Assembly: GCF_004210375.1 (NCBI RefSeq)
Contig: NC_134832.1
Coordinates: forward strand, 149,789,592 to 149,853,591
Direction: 5' to 3'
From: Tachypleus tridentatus
Taxonomy: Eukaryota > Arthropoda > Merostomata > Xiphosura > Limulidae
DNA length: 64,000 nt
In this document: one piece after another, positions 12,186 through 24,990 of the stretch
Layout of the letters: the number at the start of each line of letters is the position of its first letter
Numbering within the stretch: position 1 is the first letter of the stretch
The notes under the pieces: model-generated
The model's input: only the letters and a program-made list of their open reading frames with translations
What the model was told of the DNA's origin: nothing
Databases searched by the model: none
Program-made: the position numbers and the translations under genes

Positions 12186-12400
12186 ATTAGCGCCACCATC
12201 ATACACGAAGTAGCTGAACAAGAGGGTTATACGTTCACTGCTAATAACAGTACTACTAGCGCCACTACCACGTATCAAATATCACAACCAGCAGGCTATA
12301 CATTCACTGCTAATAACAGTACTACTAGGACCACCACCATGTACTAACTATCCGAATTAGCAGTTTCTCTTTCACTGTTAGTACCACTGATAATAATGTC
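12186..12400. repeat. 69-bp tandem repeat, ~3 copies
   Basis: The block TTCACTGCTAATAACAGTAC followed by TACTAG and a CCACCACCA-like stretch recurs 69 bp apart (12234 and 12303), with a weaker third copy on each side. Confidence 0.85.
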
Positions 12401-13365
12401 AGCACTTTTTGTATCTTCACGTCGCTTTCAGTCAAAATATTCAACTTAAATGTATAATCAGTTTATATAGTTATTTGTAAAAACTAAAATATCGCATATG
12501 CGAAAGAAAAGCTTTTAGAATTGAAAATCTGAACCACATAAATGTGAAATAGCATGAAATAGTGCATAAACTATTATGGTTACACTTATGTATGCGGTCA
12601 CAAAGCAGTTCATTACCTCCCTGAGTATAATTCAATTAAGACGTGTATGTTGTGAAATAGGGCCTACACTGTTAGGGCCACACTGCACCTTTACAATAAG
12701 CTTGAAACAATCAGACCAAAGTTAGTTAAAGAGAAAAGCTGGACGAAATTACGTAACATTTGTTTACGCTCATTTCTTTTTTCCTTTTTAATCGTCTACA
12801 CGAATTTCACAGTACAGGGATGTCACATAAAGATCACACCGCCTGCTGGGAAAGGGTTATAAAGGTTCGATGCTTCCCTCTGTGCCTTGTGCAGTGACAA
12901 TAGCAGTAAAACAACGTATTCGTCAGACCCAGGTGATAACTTATTACGATGGAAACAGTATACACTGCTTGTTAAACAGGCGAGTCTACGTTCTCATTTG
13001 AATCAGACGTTGCGTTCACAACTGACTCCAGTTTTTATGAAACGTTGAAAATTTTCCAACGCATATCTGTTAATACAACATTGATTCTGATCAGACGTTA
13101 ACTATAAACTAACTTTATTTTATTAAATGTTATGCTATTCTTATTAGGTGGTGGATAAATAATTTGTTAAACTTAGTTGGTGTTATAAAAAATGTTACAC
13201 TAGCTCGATATGCATTTGTAAAAGAACAGACATGAATCTTTAATTACAGTTGAACAGTGTAAGACTCATCAATATATCTTGGGAACCCGATATACACATG
13301 TTACATTAATCTTTAAATGTTTCAAAGTTTTGACATAATAGTTTCTACGGTTACTATATACAGAT
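12401..13365. other. AT-rich sequence with a possible TATA box
   Basis: Mostly featureless. At 12858 a TATAAAGG motif lies about 35 bp before GCAGTGAC, a spacing loosely like a TATA/initiator promoter. A CCCAG|GTGATAA splice-donor-like site lies near 12930. No coding exon was recognised downstream. Confidence 0.4.
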
Positions 13366-14040
13366 CATAGCGACGATACATTAACCTCAGCAGGTGTTGT
13401 AACAATGATAAACTAGCTTCAGCAAGTATTGTAACAATGATACATTAACTTTAGCAAGTAATGTAACAATGATAAACTAACTTCAGCAAGTATTCTGACA
13501 ATGATACATTAATTTCAGCAAGTATTGTAACAGTGATAAACTAACTTCAGCAATTATACCCACAACCACACATTAACTTCAACAAGTGCTATAGCGACGA
13601 TAGATTAACCTCGATAGGTATTATAACAATGATAAACTAACCTCAACAAGTATTGCAACAATGAAGTATTAACCTCAACAAGTGCTATAACAATAAAACA
13701 TTAACTTCAACAGGTATCGTAACAAAGATACATCAACCTCAACAGGTACGGTAACAATAAAACATTAGCTTCAACAGGTATCGTAACAAAGATACATTAA
13801 TCTCAACAGGTGTTGTAACAATAAAACATTAACTTCAACGGGTATTACAACAATGATACATTAATCTCAACAGGTGTTGTAACAATAAAACATTAACTTC
13901 AACAGGTATCGTAACCAAGATACATTAACCTCAGCAGGTGTTGTAACAATAAAACATTAACTTCAACGGGTATTATAACAAAGATACATTAATCTCAACA
14001 TGTATTGTAACAATGATACATTAACCTCAACAGGTATTGT
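13366..14040. repeat. 32-bp tandem array
   Basis: About 21 copies of a 32-bp unit of the form ACAATGATACATTAACTTCA then GCAAGTATTGTA. The distal half carries AATAAAACATTAACTTCAAC and CAACAGGT variants. Substitutions are common and indels rare. Confidence 0.93.
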
Positions 14041-14438
14041 ATTTTAAGGATCATATTATTCCTCGCAATACTTTAAAATAGTTTTGTTATAAATGGCTAC
14101 ATGAATCACAAGCATCAGAAACGTCAAGAAGAAGAAACTATACACAGTGAAAATAGTAGTTAATTATATCATAGCTTGTAAGGTATTTTATTAGAAAACG
14201 GTTTGTATGAAACCGTGGACATTTTCACTCATCCTCTTTAGTCAAACATTTCACAAACACGTTGAACTAAAAAGAATATGTGAAATGTTGAAACTTGTAA
14301 CCCTAGAAAGTCTTCGTTCACTAATATTCGATCTAGATTTTATATTTTGTTAGCTGTCAGAACACGTTTATGCATCGCCACCTGTTCCACATTGTTTCAT
14401 GAAATATCTATTTAGTATTCGTATTCTATTTAAACTTT
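14041..14438. other. No gene seen
   Basis: AT-rich sequence, no recognised feature. Confidence 0.55.
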
Positions 14439-14556
14439 CCTGCGGGTACAGCGCTAAGTGTACTGAGTTACAACACTGTAGTCAGGCGTTCGATTCCCCT
14501 CCGTAGACTGAGCAGATAGTCCGATGCGGCTTTGTGATGTGAGAAACACACACGTT
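14439..14556 (+). mobile_element. SINE family C
   Basis: GGGTACAGCGCTAAGTGTAC, GCGTTCGATTCCCCTCCGTA (box B) and GCAGATAGTCCGATGCGGCT match family C in direct orientation. The tail is GAGAAACACACACG. Confidence 0.85.
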
Positions 14557-14935
14557 CCACACCAAGTGAAGGAAAGTCAGAAATGCACTGAAGGCAACAC
14601 TTGCACTTTCTTACAAGCGACTTTACCTCTTACGTTGTTCAGATAATTCAGTTTTAGTTGATAGAAAATTGTTGTGAGATTTGCTGAAACGTTTAAGTAG
14701 AAAATCTGAAACCTTAAGTAAAACAGGAATGTGAAAGAAAAATATTATTTTAGGTGAATTAACCAAAATGTTTGTTTCTTATTAAAATTTAAGTTTCACT
14801 GCTGCGTGAGTGAGATATATCCTAGAAGTAAACTCGACAAGTTATGTGACGAGTTTTAGCTCCCTCTACCGGACGTCGAACTAAACAAATACTAACAACT
14901 TTTGTTTTTTGAAAAATTTTCACAAAAGCTATCTG
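14557..14935. other. No gene seen
   Basis: AT-rich sequence, no recognised feature. Confidence 0.55.
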
Positions 14936-15152
14936 ACGTAGCTGTCCCTAATTTCGAACTGATAAACTAGGTGAAAGGTAGGTGGTCAAAGGCACCCACC
15001 GCCAACTTTTAAGCTACGATTGTACACTCGAATAAATGATTTCATCATCATTCTAAAGTGCGGACCGTTTCATTGTAGTAACGGGTCACGGACCATGAAC
15101 CCTCAGACATACTACAGAAGAACGCTAGCTACCGAATTTTGCTGCCTGACCC
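14936..15152 (-). mobile_element. SINE family A, strongly degraded, reverse
   Basis: GTAGCTGTCCCTAATTTCGA, then AGGTAGGTGGTCAAAGGC, ACCCACCGCCAACTTTTAAG and ATGAACCCTCAGACATACTA are eroded forms of the reversed family A body. The head is barely recognisable. Confidence 0.65.
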
Positions 15153-16400
15153 CTTTTAAGTGAAAATACACACCGATATTTAATACATTGAAATATGCAT
15201 TCAATGCTATTTATTTTCCCTATCTGTAAATATGTCGCTTTTTCTCTTTAATACTCTGCAAATATTTTATAAGTATCTATTTAACACACACACACACACA
15301 TATATATATAAACTTAAAGGACCAGTGACCCCAGTTGGGCTTATTTGTAGATGACGTATAGATTGGCTGGACCTTAACGATTTGCGCAAGAAGACCGAAC
15401 GTCTCCGACCAAAATCCTACAAACTTACTATCTGCAATCCGGCCCTTTGTTTTTAGTGCAACAACAGACCCCTTATAATTTCGAAATTCGGATGATAAAC
15501 GCCTGATGTAAATCAATTCGTACTGTTTGACTACTTCAAGGACTGTATGTTTCATAATGAATGAAATAAATTGACTATTTCACAATAGCCATATCGTTTA
15601 GCCTAAGGTACAAGTAAGGATACAGAAGTCACACCTGTTCGTTACCACAGTATTGTGCCAAATAGCCGTTCTCATATCTCAAGTAACAACTAAACACACA
15701 CTTGATGTCTGAAACATTATAACACATGTTAGAATACTTGCCCACCACAACGCCAGAATCCACGTTTCCGAGCCTAAATTAAGCACAATAAAAAGTACAG
15801 TTTAAAAAAGTATGAAAGAGTCCAAAATGTGAAATATATAACAGTCCAATAAATTAATTAGACCAAAATTCTTTAGTAAGTATGCGACTATCAGAGATAA
15901 TAAATCGGTCACTAGTTTGAAATTATACGCGTATAACTTTTAAACAGACAGTTGACAACCAAATTATTTTTATTCGAACCCTACCTCGAGTGAAAATAAG
16001 AAAATACAATGAAACAAGATGACAACAAGCCCTCCGCAGACAATGGTGGCGCCACTGTGACCCTCAGAAACGTGACGCCACAATTACCTACACTTTGTCA
16101 CGTCGTAACTAGTTCGTTTCAAACACCTCTTGTATATGTGTCTCCAGAATGATAAAATTTACATGTGTTTTTAATGGGCTTTTCCCCACATAATTTTTGG
16201 AACATAACTTGTTTCTCAGTTACAAAATTACACGTGTTATATTTCCTTTACAACATGAATTACCTGCTGTCATCGTAGATTTCTATATTATTCCATTCAC
16301 AAGTAAACGTTTCCGACATATAATTTTTTATATGATTTATGACACATGATTTTTGTTACATAATTTCACAACGACAGTGTTACTAGTATTTCATAATATT
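15153..16400. other. AT-rich sequence with (CA)n(TA)n microsatellite
   Basis: A dinucleotide run of AC followed by AT lies at 15284-15310. The 92-codon minus frame at 15277-15555 reads through that microsatellite, which encodes its ICVCVCVK end. It has no recognised domain, so I do not call it a gene. Nothing else was recognised. Confidence 0.55.
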
Positions 16401-16945
16401 GCCTCCCAGTGGCTCAGCGGTGTGTCTGTGGACTTACAACGTTGAAAACAGGATTTCGATACCCGTGGTGGACAGAGCACAAATAATTCATTGTGTAGCT
16501 TTGTGCTTCAATACCCGTGGTGGACAGAGCACAAATAATCCATTGTGTAGCTTTGTGCTTCAATACCCGTAGTGGACAGAGCACAAATAATCCATTGTAT
16601 AGCTTTGTGCTTCGATACCCGTGGTGGACAGAGCACAAATAATCCATTGTATAGCTTTGTGCTTCAATACCCGTGGTGGACAGAGCACAAATAATCCATT
16701 GTATAGCTTTGTGCTTCAATACCCGTGGTGGACAGAGCACAAATAATCCATTGTGTAGTTTTGTGCTTCAATACCCGTGGTGGACAGAGCACAAATAATC
16801 CATTGTATAGCTTTGTGCTTCAATACCCGTAGTGGACAGAGCACAAATAATCCATTGTGTAGCTTTGTGCTTCAATACCCGTGGTGGACAGAGCACAAAT
16901 AATCCATTGTGTAGCTTTGTGCTTAATTCAAAACAACAACAACAT
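16401..16945 (+). mobile_element. SINE family B with tail amplified 9x (52 bp)
   Basis: The SINE head (CCCAGTGGCTCAGCGGTGTG, ACAACGTTGAAAACAGG) is followed at 16458 by box B and body. From there the 52-bp segment AATACCCGTGGTGGACAGAG, CACAAATAATCCATTGTGTA, GCTTTGTGCTTC repeats nine times up to about 16925. The normal SINE tail CTTAATTCAAAACAACAAC then closes the element. A minisatellite has therefore formed inside one SINE copy. Open frames at 16414-16950 derive from it. Confidence 0.95.
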
Positions 16946-17354
16946 TTCATAATATCACTTCATGAGTGATCGCTCCTAGAATAACTTTAAAAATTCACTC
17001 TTTACTATTAGAATTCTGAATCGATACATCTTACATTCTGCTTCTGCTAGTTGTCAGGGGCGCCGTAGCCTTCAGAATAAAACCTGATGTGATCATAAAG
17101 AGACAACTCTACTTTTGTCTTCTATGGCGAAAAAATATTAAAAAATATTTAATTAACTAAAAAAATATTTAATATAAAATAAATAGCAAGAAAAGTGTGA
17201 ACAGATAAAAACAATAATGTATGTTTGTTTAACCCTAAAGTAAAAGGCCTATATAATGCAAGGTAATAAATACAGATTACATCAGTTACATGTACATGTC
17301 ATGAAAAGTAGTAATGACTGATTACATATTTGAGAAATACCGATAGTCATGCAA
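16946..17354. other. No gene seen
   Basis: AT-rich sequence. A motif TAGTAATGACTGATTACATA at about 17308 is echoed after the next SINE (17500-17530, TAGTAATGAGTGATTACGGA), suggesting a small old duplication that the SINE separates. Confidence 0.5.
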
Positions 17355-17482
17355 CCTCCTCCCCAAGAGGCACAGCGATACGTCTGTAAACTTAAAACTC
17401 TGTAAACCGGGTTTCTATTCCCGTGGTGGGCAGAGCACAGACAACCCTTCGTATTGCTTGTGCATAACAACAAACAAACAAA
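17355..17482 (+). mobile_element. SINE family B
   Basis: CAAGAGGCACAGCGATACGT, GGGTTTCTATTCCCGTGGTG and GGCAGAGCACAGACAACCC follow family B, ending in ACAACAAACAAACAAA. Confidence 0.88.
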
Positions 17483-18032
17483 TATATATACATGTAATGT
17501 AAAATAGTAATGAGTGATTACGGATATGAGGAAAGCAATCTGTAACATATACGGATGACGAAAAGCAGTAAATTATATATATTACGTATTAAAGAGGTTT
17601 TCAAATCGCTGTATATTAGCTCTTTTGTCACTTTGTTCTTGTGCACGTTACACAATCTTTTCTATGACAAGTGATGTTTTCGTAAGAGAAAAGCTTTTCT
17701 TTTTTGTTTTATTTCACGTGAACTGACACACACTCAGTTAGAAGGAAACTCGAACTACACGTGTAAACATTTTAGACATTGGAGATGCATTCGATGTAGC
17801 TTTTTTCTTGTACTTTCGAAAAATAAAATATTCAAGGAAAAACAAAAATGTTCTTGTTGTTCCTGCGAAAACAATGAAGTCCAAGAGTCGTGTATAAACA
17901 CTTGTAAACAGACTTATGAAACACATAAATGTATGCCTGGAATAATGTGACCCACTTATGAATAGTGAATAATCATTTTATTTTTTTTTTTAATTCTGTA
18001 GCTGTTTGAAGTTTATTCGCGTGACTGGTCTA
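17483..18032. other. No gene seen
   Basis: AT-rich sequence; the short frames have no recognised domain. Confidence 0.5.
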
Positions 18033-18252
18033 GTAGAATTCGTAGGGTACGGTTAATGTCTACAACGAATAGGGTAGTGTAATTCCTGTAAAGAATAGAG
18101 TTGTGATGATGTCCACAGGGTATAGGGTATTCTTAATGTCTACAGAGGGTAGGGTATTATTAATGTCTACAGAGGATAGTGTATTATTAACTTCCACAGG
18201 GTGTAGGGTATCGTTAATGTCCACAGAGTGTAAGGTATTGTTAATGCCTAGG
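18033..18252. repeat. 27-bp tandem array
   Basis: About eight units of 27 bp: TGTCTACAGAGGGTAGGGTA followed by TTATTAA, more diverged at the 5' side. The period of nine codons keeps an 89-codon plus frame open (repeat like LLMSTEGRV). That is an array artefact. Confidence 0.88.
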
Positions 18253-20406
18253 GAAATCTTTACTGGTCATCTCTTATCTGGATATTTTTTTTTGTCTGTG
18301 AACGTCATTTTTGAAAACACGATAATACACAGAACACAAAGCTCAATTTATTTACTGTTTGTTTTTCTCTAAATAAAGCCAGGTTTCTAGAGAATTAATT
18401 CTAGGCGCCATTGACCCAAGGTCTTAAGCCTCTAACCTATATTTGTTACCTTTCCAGGAACTAAGTTTCGGACTGACCGCTTTTTATGTTAATTCCAGCT
18501 TGCTTGAAAATTCTGTACTTCATTATAGTCCTTTCGGTTTCAGATCACAGCTGTATTATGGGAACACTGATCAAAAGTGGCTAGCCAGATGGTGAGCTGC
18601 ACGTGTGGGGACCACATCAGCGTTATACGCCAAAGTCGCAAACGCGTTCACTATCAATTAATCATACAATATATTGCATATTGTTTATGCATATTGCATA
18701 ACTTTTGCATATATATTACTGGAAAAAAACATTTTTATTACGCGATGTGCAGCCCCCAACTTTGTTAAATTTGCGTGCATATAGATTTGCAATAGGAGGT
18801 CACGTTTATCCTTGTTTCGCCCCCGTTTCTTGCCACAAAAAAAATTTTACTTTTCTTTATTCGAATGTACAGAAAAAAAAACTGGGTTGCTGAATTTGCT
18901 GTGCGTAGTGGAGTAAAACGCATGTTTGACGTTTACGGAGTTTTTGGGATGTTTTTTGTCTTTGGACAATAAGATAAAAAAGGAATCCAATAGAGGTTAG
19001 TGTGCAAGGCTGGAAATCGTTCACAGCCACCCAACACCGTCATCCCTACCAATTGCTGGCACCCCAAGTGAGCACTGGCGCCACGGGTAATCGTCTAGTG
19101 ATAATTAATATACAACAGGTAGTATCGCTAAGCAAAAATCTGTAGTCTGTAAAATTTATCGTAAAATTGGTTGCCCTTAAGATATTGCTGTATTAAGGGG
19201 GTTACTCAAACCTTCGATTCAAGATTTGTATATGTTAATACAATATCATGTGGCTGAAAATTCTATTTGTAGCGTTACTAACGAGATATGTAAATAGCAT
19301 CTACAAGCGTTTGTTTCACAGCATATTTATCACCAAATCATTGTCGCCTCTGCTGTTCTTATGATTGGAAAAGGGTATTTCGTGTAGCACGAATGTTAAT
19401 GATTTCGAGCTGAGGGACAGAACATTTCAAAGAAGACAATCTTCAGCGTTTTCCAGGAACGTGGGAGAAAAACTTTCGTAGAATAAATTTTACAGTTGCA
19501 ATAACTCTTGAAACCACATCTAAACCAATCAGAAGTTACCAAATTGACGAAAGAAGAACCTCACAACCAATGATAAAAAATGAAATATGAAAATCACTGA
19601 TATAAAGCTGGACACATATTATGGCACTGTTAAGAAGAAAATTCACCAGGTTTCAAAACTGGTTATAGTTCTCACTGTTACACTTATCACACAGAGCCAA
19701 TGGTTGGAAAGACAGGAACCATGACAACTCCATTCAGCTATCAAGCTGTGTCAACCGATTCAACTCATGTGGGCTTTTGTGTAATTGGTCTTCATAAACA
19801 GATGCTCATGTTCAATAGAATGTCCGTGAAAAGATGTTTGTTTGTTTTAGTTTTAATATGTGTAATATAATATGGATCTCAGAGTTCTTTGTCAAAACGT
19901 GTCACGTTCGAAAATTGTGGTGTTGGTAAATAATACGTAATCCTGACCATCAAGCTTAGCAAGACCGCAGATGAAAGAAGAATTTCTAAGGACAGTACTG
20001 GTTGTGGTCATTATTCTAACAAACTGATATCAAGCTAACTCAATATTATATACGTATATGCGTGTTTACATGTAGACAGATAGAAATATTGAACACTATA
20101 TCGCAGTATTCAGCGTTGCTAGAACCTAAGTTAAAATTTTGAATCCAAGTCAACAAACTCGATGGCATGGCCTCTGACCCATGACACGTCTGAAAAGGGT
20201 TAGTTCATGTTGTACTTGTTTACTTTCCCTGAATGTCTTTTTTTACTTTTACTTCTATCATAGTTTTCATATTTCTTGGCAGACATTGGAAACATCTTAA
20301 ATCAAACAAACAAACCAACATCAGGATAAAGAAACTAAAAAAGAAAAAAACAATAATATTTTAGCTAAATGACATTTTTACAAAAGAATGGATATTACAA
20401 TAAGAT
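18253..20406. other. 2.1 kb unique sequence, no gene recognised
   Basis: AT-rich single-copy sequence. Several acceptor- or donor-like sites occur (for example TTTCGGTTTCAG at 18532), but no exon with a recognisable protein family was found on either strand. Confidence 0.5.
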
Positions 20407-23330
20407 GAATATTGTAGTACACTAGGGTGCTATGAAATAATGGAATACTTCTAAATAGTGGAGTAATACAAAACACTGAGGTGCTATGAAATGATAGAAT
20501 ACTTCTAAATACTGGAGTAATACAAAACACTCGGGTGCTATGAAATGATAGAATACTTCTAAATAGTGGAGTAATACAAAACACTGAGGTGCTATGAAAT
20601 GATAGAATACTTCTAAATACTGGAGTAATACAAAACACTGGGGTGCTATGAAATAATAGAATACTTCTAAATACTGGAGTAATACAAAACACTGGGGTGC
20701 TATGAAATAATAGAATACTTCTAAATACTGGAGTAATACAAAACACTGGGGTGCTATGAAATAATGGAATACTTCTATACACTAGAGTAATAGAAAACTC
20801 TGGGGTGGTATGAAATAATAAAATACTATTAAATACTGCAGTAATACAAAACACTGGGGTGGTATGAAATAATAAAATACTATTAAATACTGCAGTAATA
20901 CAAAACACTGGGGTGCTATGAAATAATAGCATACTTCTAAATACTGGAGTAATACAAAACAGTGAGGTGCTATAAAATGATAGAATACTTCTAAATACTG
21001 GAGTAATACAAAACACTGAGGTGCCATGAAATGATAGAATACTTCTAAATACTGGAGTAATACAAAACACTGAGATGCTATGAAATGATAGAATACTTCT
21101 AAATACTGGAGTAATACAAAACACTGAGGTGCTATGAAATAATAGAATTCTTCTAAATACTGGAGTAATACAAAACAGTGAGGTGCTATGAAATGATAGA
21201 ATACTTCTAAATACTGGAGTAATACAAAACACTGAGGTGCTATGAAATGATAGAATACTTCTAAATACTGGAGTAATACAAAACACTCGGGTGCTATGAA
21301 ATGATAGAATACTTCTAAATAGTGGAGTAATACAAAACACTGAGGTGCTATGAAATGATAGAATACTTCTAAATACTGGAGTAATACAAAACACTGGGGT
21401 GCTATGAAATAATAGAATACTTCTAAATACTGGAGTAATACAAAACACTGGGGTGCTATGAAATAATAGAATACTTCTAAATACTCGAGTAATACAAAAC
21501 ACTGGGGTGCTATGAAATAATAGAATACTTCTAAATACTGGAGTAATACAAAACACTGGGGTGCTATGAAATGATAGAATACTTCTAAATACTGGAGTAA
21601 TACAAAACACTGGGGTGCTATGAAATGATAGAATACTTCTAAATACTGGAGTAATACAAAACACTGGGGTGCTATGAAATAATAGAATACTTCTAAATAC
21701 TGGAGTAATACAAAACACTGGGGTGCTATGAAATAATAGAATACTTCTAAATACTGGAGTAATACAAAACACTGGGGTGCTATGAAATGATAGAATACTT
21801 CTAAATACTGGGTAATACAAAACACTGAGGTGCTATGAAATGATAGAATACTTCTAAATACTGGAGTAATACAAAACACTGGGGTGCTATGAAATGATAG
21901 AATACTTCTAAATACTGGAGTAATACAAAACACTGAGGTGCTATGAAATGATAGAATACTTCTAAATACTGGGTAATACAAAACACTGGGGTGCTATGAA
22001 ATGATAGAATACTTCTAAATACTGGGTAATACAAAACACTGGGGTGCTATGAAATAATAGAATACTTCTAAATACTGGAGTAATACAAAACACTGGGGTG
22101 CTATGAAATAATAGAATACTTCTAAATACTGGAGTAATACAAAACACTGGGGTGCTATGAAATGATAGAATACTTCTAAATACTGGAGTAATACAAAACA
22201 CTGAGGTGCTATGAAATGATAGAATACTTCTAAATACTGGAGTAATACAAAACACTGGGGTGCTATGAAATGATAGAATACTTCTAAATACTGGAGTAAT
22301 ACAAAACACTGAGGTGCTATGAAATAATAGAATACTTCTAAATACTGGAGTAATACAAAACACTGGGGTGCTATGAAATAATAGAATACTTCTAAATACT
22401 GGAGTAATACAAAACACTGGGGTGCTATGAAATAATAGAATACTTCTAAATACTGGAGTAATACAAAACACTGGGGTGCTATGAAATAATAGAATACTTC
22501 TAAATACTGGAGTAATACAAAACACTGGGGTGCTATGAAATGATAGAATACTGCTAAATACTGGAGTAATACAAAACACTGAGGTGCTATGAAATGATAG
22601 AATACTTCTAAATACTGGAGTAATACAAAACACTGGGGTGCTATGAAATGATAGAATACTTCTAAATACTGGAGTAATACAAAACACTGGGGTGCTATGA
22701 AATAATAGAATACTTCTAAATACTGGAGTAATACAAAACACTGGGGTGCTATGAAATAATAGAATACTTCTAAATACTGAAGTAATACAAAACCCTGGGG
22801 TGCTATGAAATGATAGAATACTTCTAAATACTGGAGTAATACAAAACACTGAGGTGCTATGAAATGATAGAATACTTCTAAATACTGGAGTAATACAAAA
22901 CACTGGGGTGCTATGAAATGATAGAATACTTCTAAATACTGGAGTAATACAAAACACTGAGGTGCTATGAAATAATAGAATACTTCTAAATACTGGAGTA
23001 ATACAAAACACTGGGGTGCTATGAAATAATAGAATACTTCTAAATACTGGAGTAATACAAAACACTGGGGTGCTATGAAATAATAGAATACTTCTAAATA
23101 CTGGAGTAATACAAAACACTGGGGTGCTATGAAATAATAGAATACTTCTAAATACTGGAGTAATACAAAACACTGGGGTGCTATGAAATAATAGAATACT
23201 TCTAAATACTGGAGTTTTACAAAACCTTGGTGTGGTATGAAATAATGGAATACTTCTAAATATTGGAGTAATATAAAACACTGGTGTGCTATTAAATAAT
23301 TCTATACACAGAAGTAACACAGAATACTGA
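20407..23330. repeat. 54-bp tandem array, ~54 copies
   Basis: Units read ATACTGGAGTAATACAAAAC, ACTGGGGTGCTATGAAATAA, TAGAATACTTCTAA. Variants alternate GGGG/GAGG and AATAATAG/AATGATAG. Because 54 is a multiple of three, frames stay open for up to 480 codons on the minus strand (18-residue repeat like FRSILLFHSTPVFCITPV). Two-base deletions (ATACTGGGTAAT at about 21808, 21968, 22022) shift the frame, and substitutions fall on all codon positions, so it is not a protein gene. The edges are more diverged than the centre. Confidence 0.97.
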
Positions 23331-23520
23331 AGTGCTGTGAAATAATGGAATAGTTCTAAAAACTCAAAGACTAGAAAACATTTGGGTTCTATAAGAACAT
23401 CGTAGTTTCAGAAACCGTTGTTGTATTGTAAACCGTTGTCGTAAAATGGTTTAATTTCCATTAAATATCTTTATTGTAAAAAAAATCAACAGTGAAATAT
23501 AAATAAAGACAAAAATAATC

Positions 23521-24815
23521 TTATTTATTCATGTATCCATTACTCATGTCCCAGCTCTAAGGTTATTCATGTATCTGTTACTCATGTCCTAGCTCTAAGG
23601 TTATTCATGTATCCATTACTCAGGTCCTAGCTCTAAATTTATTCATGTATCCATTACTCATGTCCTAGCTCTAAGTTTATTCATGTATCCATTACTAATC
23701 TCCTAGCTCTAAGTTTATTCATGTATCCATTACTCAGGTCCTAGCTCTAAGTTTATTCATGTATCCATTACTCACGTCCTAGCTCTAAGTTTATTCATGT
23801 GTCCATAACTCATGTCCTAGCTCTAAGTTTATTCATGTATCCATTATTCATGTCCCAGCTCTAAGGTTATTCATGTATCTGTTACTCATGTCCTAGCTCT
23901 AAGGTTATTCATGTATCCATTACTCAGGTCCTAGCTCTAAATTTATTCATGTATCCATTACTCATGTCCTAGCTCTAAGTTTATTCATGTATCCATTACT
24001 AATCTCCTAGCTCTAAGTTTATTCATGTATCCATTACTCAGGTCCTAGCTCTAAGTTTATTCATGTATCCATTACTCACGTCCTAGCTCTAAGTTTATTC
24101 ATGTATCCATTACTCATGTCCTAGCTCTAAGTTTATTCATGTATCCATTACTCACGTCCTAGCTCTAAGTTTATTCATGTATCCATTACTCAGCTCCTAG
24201 CTCTAAGTTTATTCATGTATCCATTACTCAGCTCCTAGCTCTAAGTTTATTCATGTATCCATTATTCATGTCCTAGCTCTAAGTTTATTCATGTATCCAT
24301 TACTCATGTCCTAGCTCTAAGTTTATTCATGTATCCATTACTCAGGTCCTAGCTCTAAGTTTATTCATGTATCCATTACTCACGTCCTAGCTCTAAGTTT
24401 ATTCATGTATCCATTACTCATGTCCTAGCTCTAAGTTTATTCATGTATCCATTACTCACGTCCTAGCTCTAAGTTTATTCATGTATCCATTACTCAGCTC
24501 CTAGCTCTAAGTTTATTCATGTATCCATTACTCAGCTCCTAGCTCTAAGTTTATTCATGTATCCATTATTCATGTCCTAGCTCTAAGTTTATTCATGTAT
24601 CCATTACTCATGTCCTAGCTCTAAGTTTATTCATGTATCCATTACTCATGTCCTAGCTCTAAGTTTATTCATGTATCCATTACTCATGTCCTAGCTCTAA
24701 GTTTATTCATGTATCCATTATTCATGTCCTAGCTCTAAGTTTATTCATGTATCCATTACTCATGTCCTAGCTCTAAGTTTATTCATGTATCCATTACTCA
24801 CGTCTTAGCTCTAAG
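23521..24815. repeat. 38-bp tandem array with 304-bp higher-order repeat
   Basis: About 34 units of TTTATTCATGTATCCATTAC, TCATGTCCTAGCTCTAAG. The bases after ACTCA define variants (TG, GG, CG, GC, and ACTAATC). The variant order repeats every eight units. The CCCAGCTCTAAGG variant recurs at 23550 and 23854, and a GG/CG/TG/CG/GC/GC/TG series recurs from about 24041 and 24345; both offsets are 304 bp. Confidence 0.95.
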
Positions 24816-24887
24816 AAAACTGTATGTGATACGTGCTACCGAGCACGTCATTATATATAATATAAACAGCAATAAAAACAAAATTCA

Positions 24888-24990
24888 CTAGATGGGGTGG
24901 GGCCTTTTGGTTAATGTTCTGGGTTTTGGATCACGAGATTAGAGGTTCGAGTCCGCAATGTAATTTGACTACCTCTTCATTTATGGACGT
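24888..24990 (+). mobile_element. tRNA-like SINE, family D
   Basis: GGGGTGGGGCCTTTTGGTTA, then GATCACGAGATTAGAGGTTC and GAGTCCGCAATG carry a tRNA-like head with box B GGTTCGAGTCC. The body differs from families A-C. This is the only copy in the window. Confidence 0.6.

Noticed and set aside
15277..15555. 92-codon minus frame as a gene
   Set aside because: It runs into a (CA)n microsatellite and shows no family motif or splice context.
18103..18372. 89-codon frame with repeated STEG-like motif
   Set aside because: 27-bp minisatellite with a nine-codon period.
20378..23320. Open frames of 399-480 codons that look like a large repeat protein
   Set aside because: The 54-bp period is a multiple of three, so frames stay open by itself. 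Indels change frame between overlapping ORFs, substitutions ignore codon position, and no start context or signal is seen.
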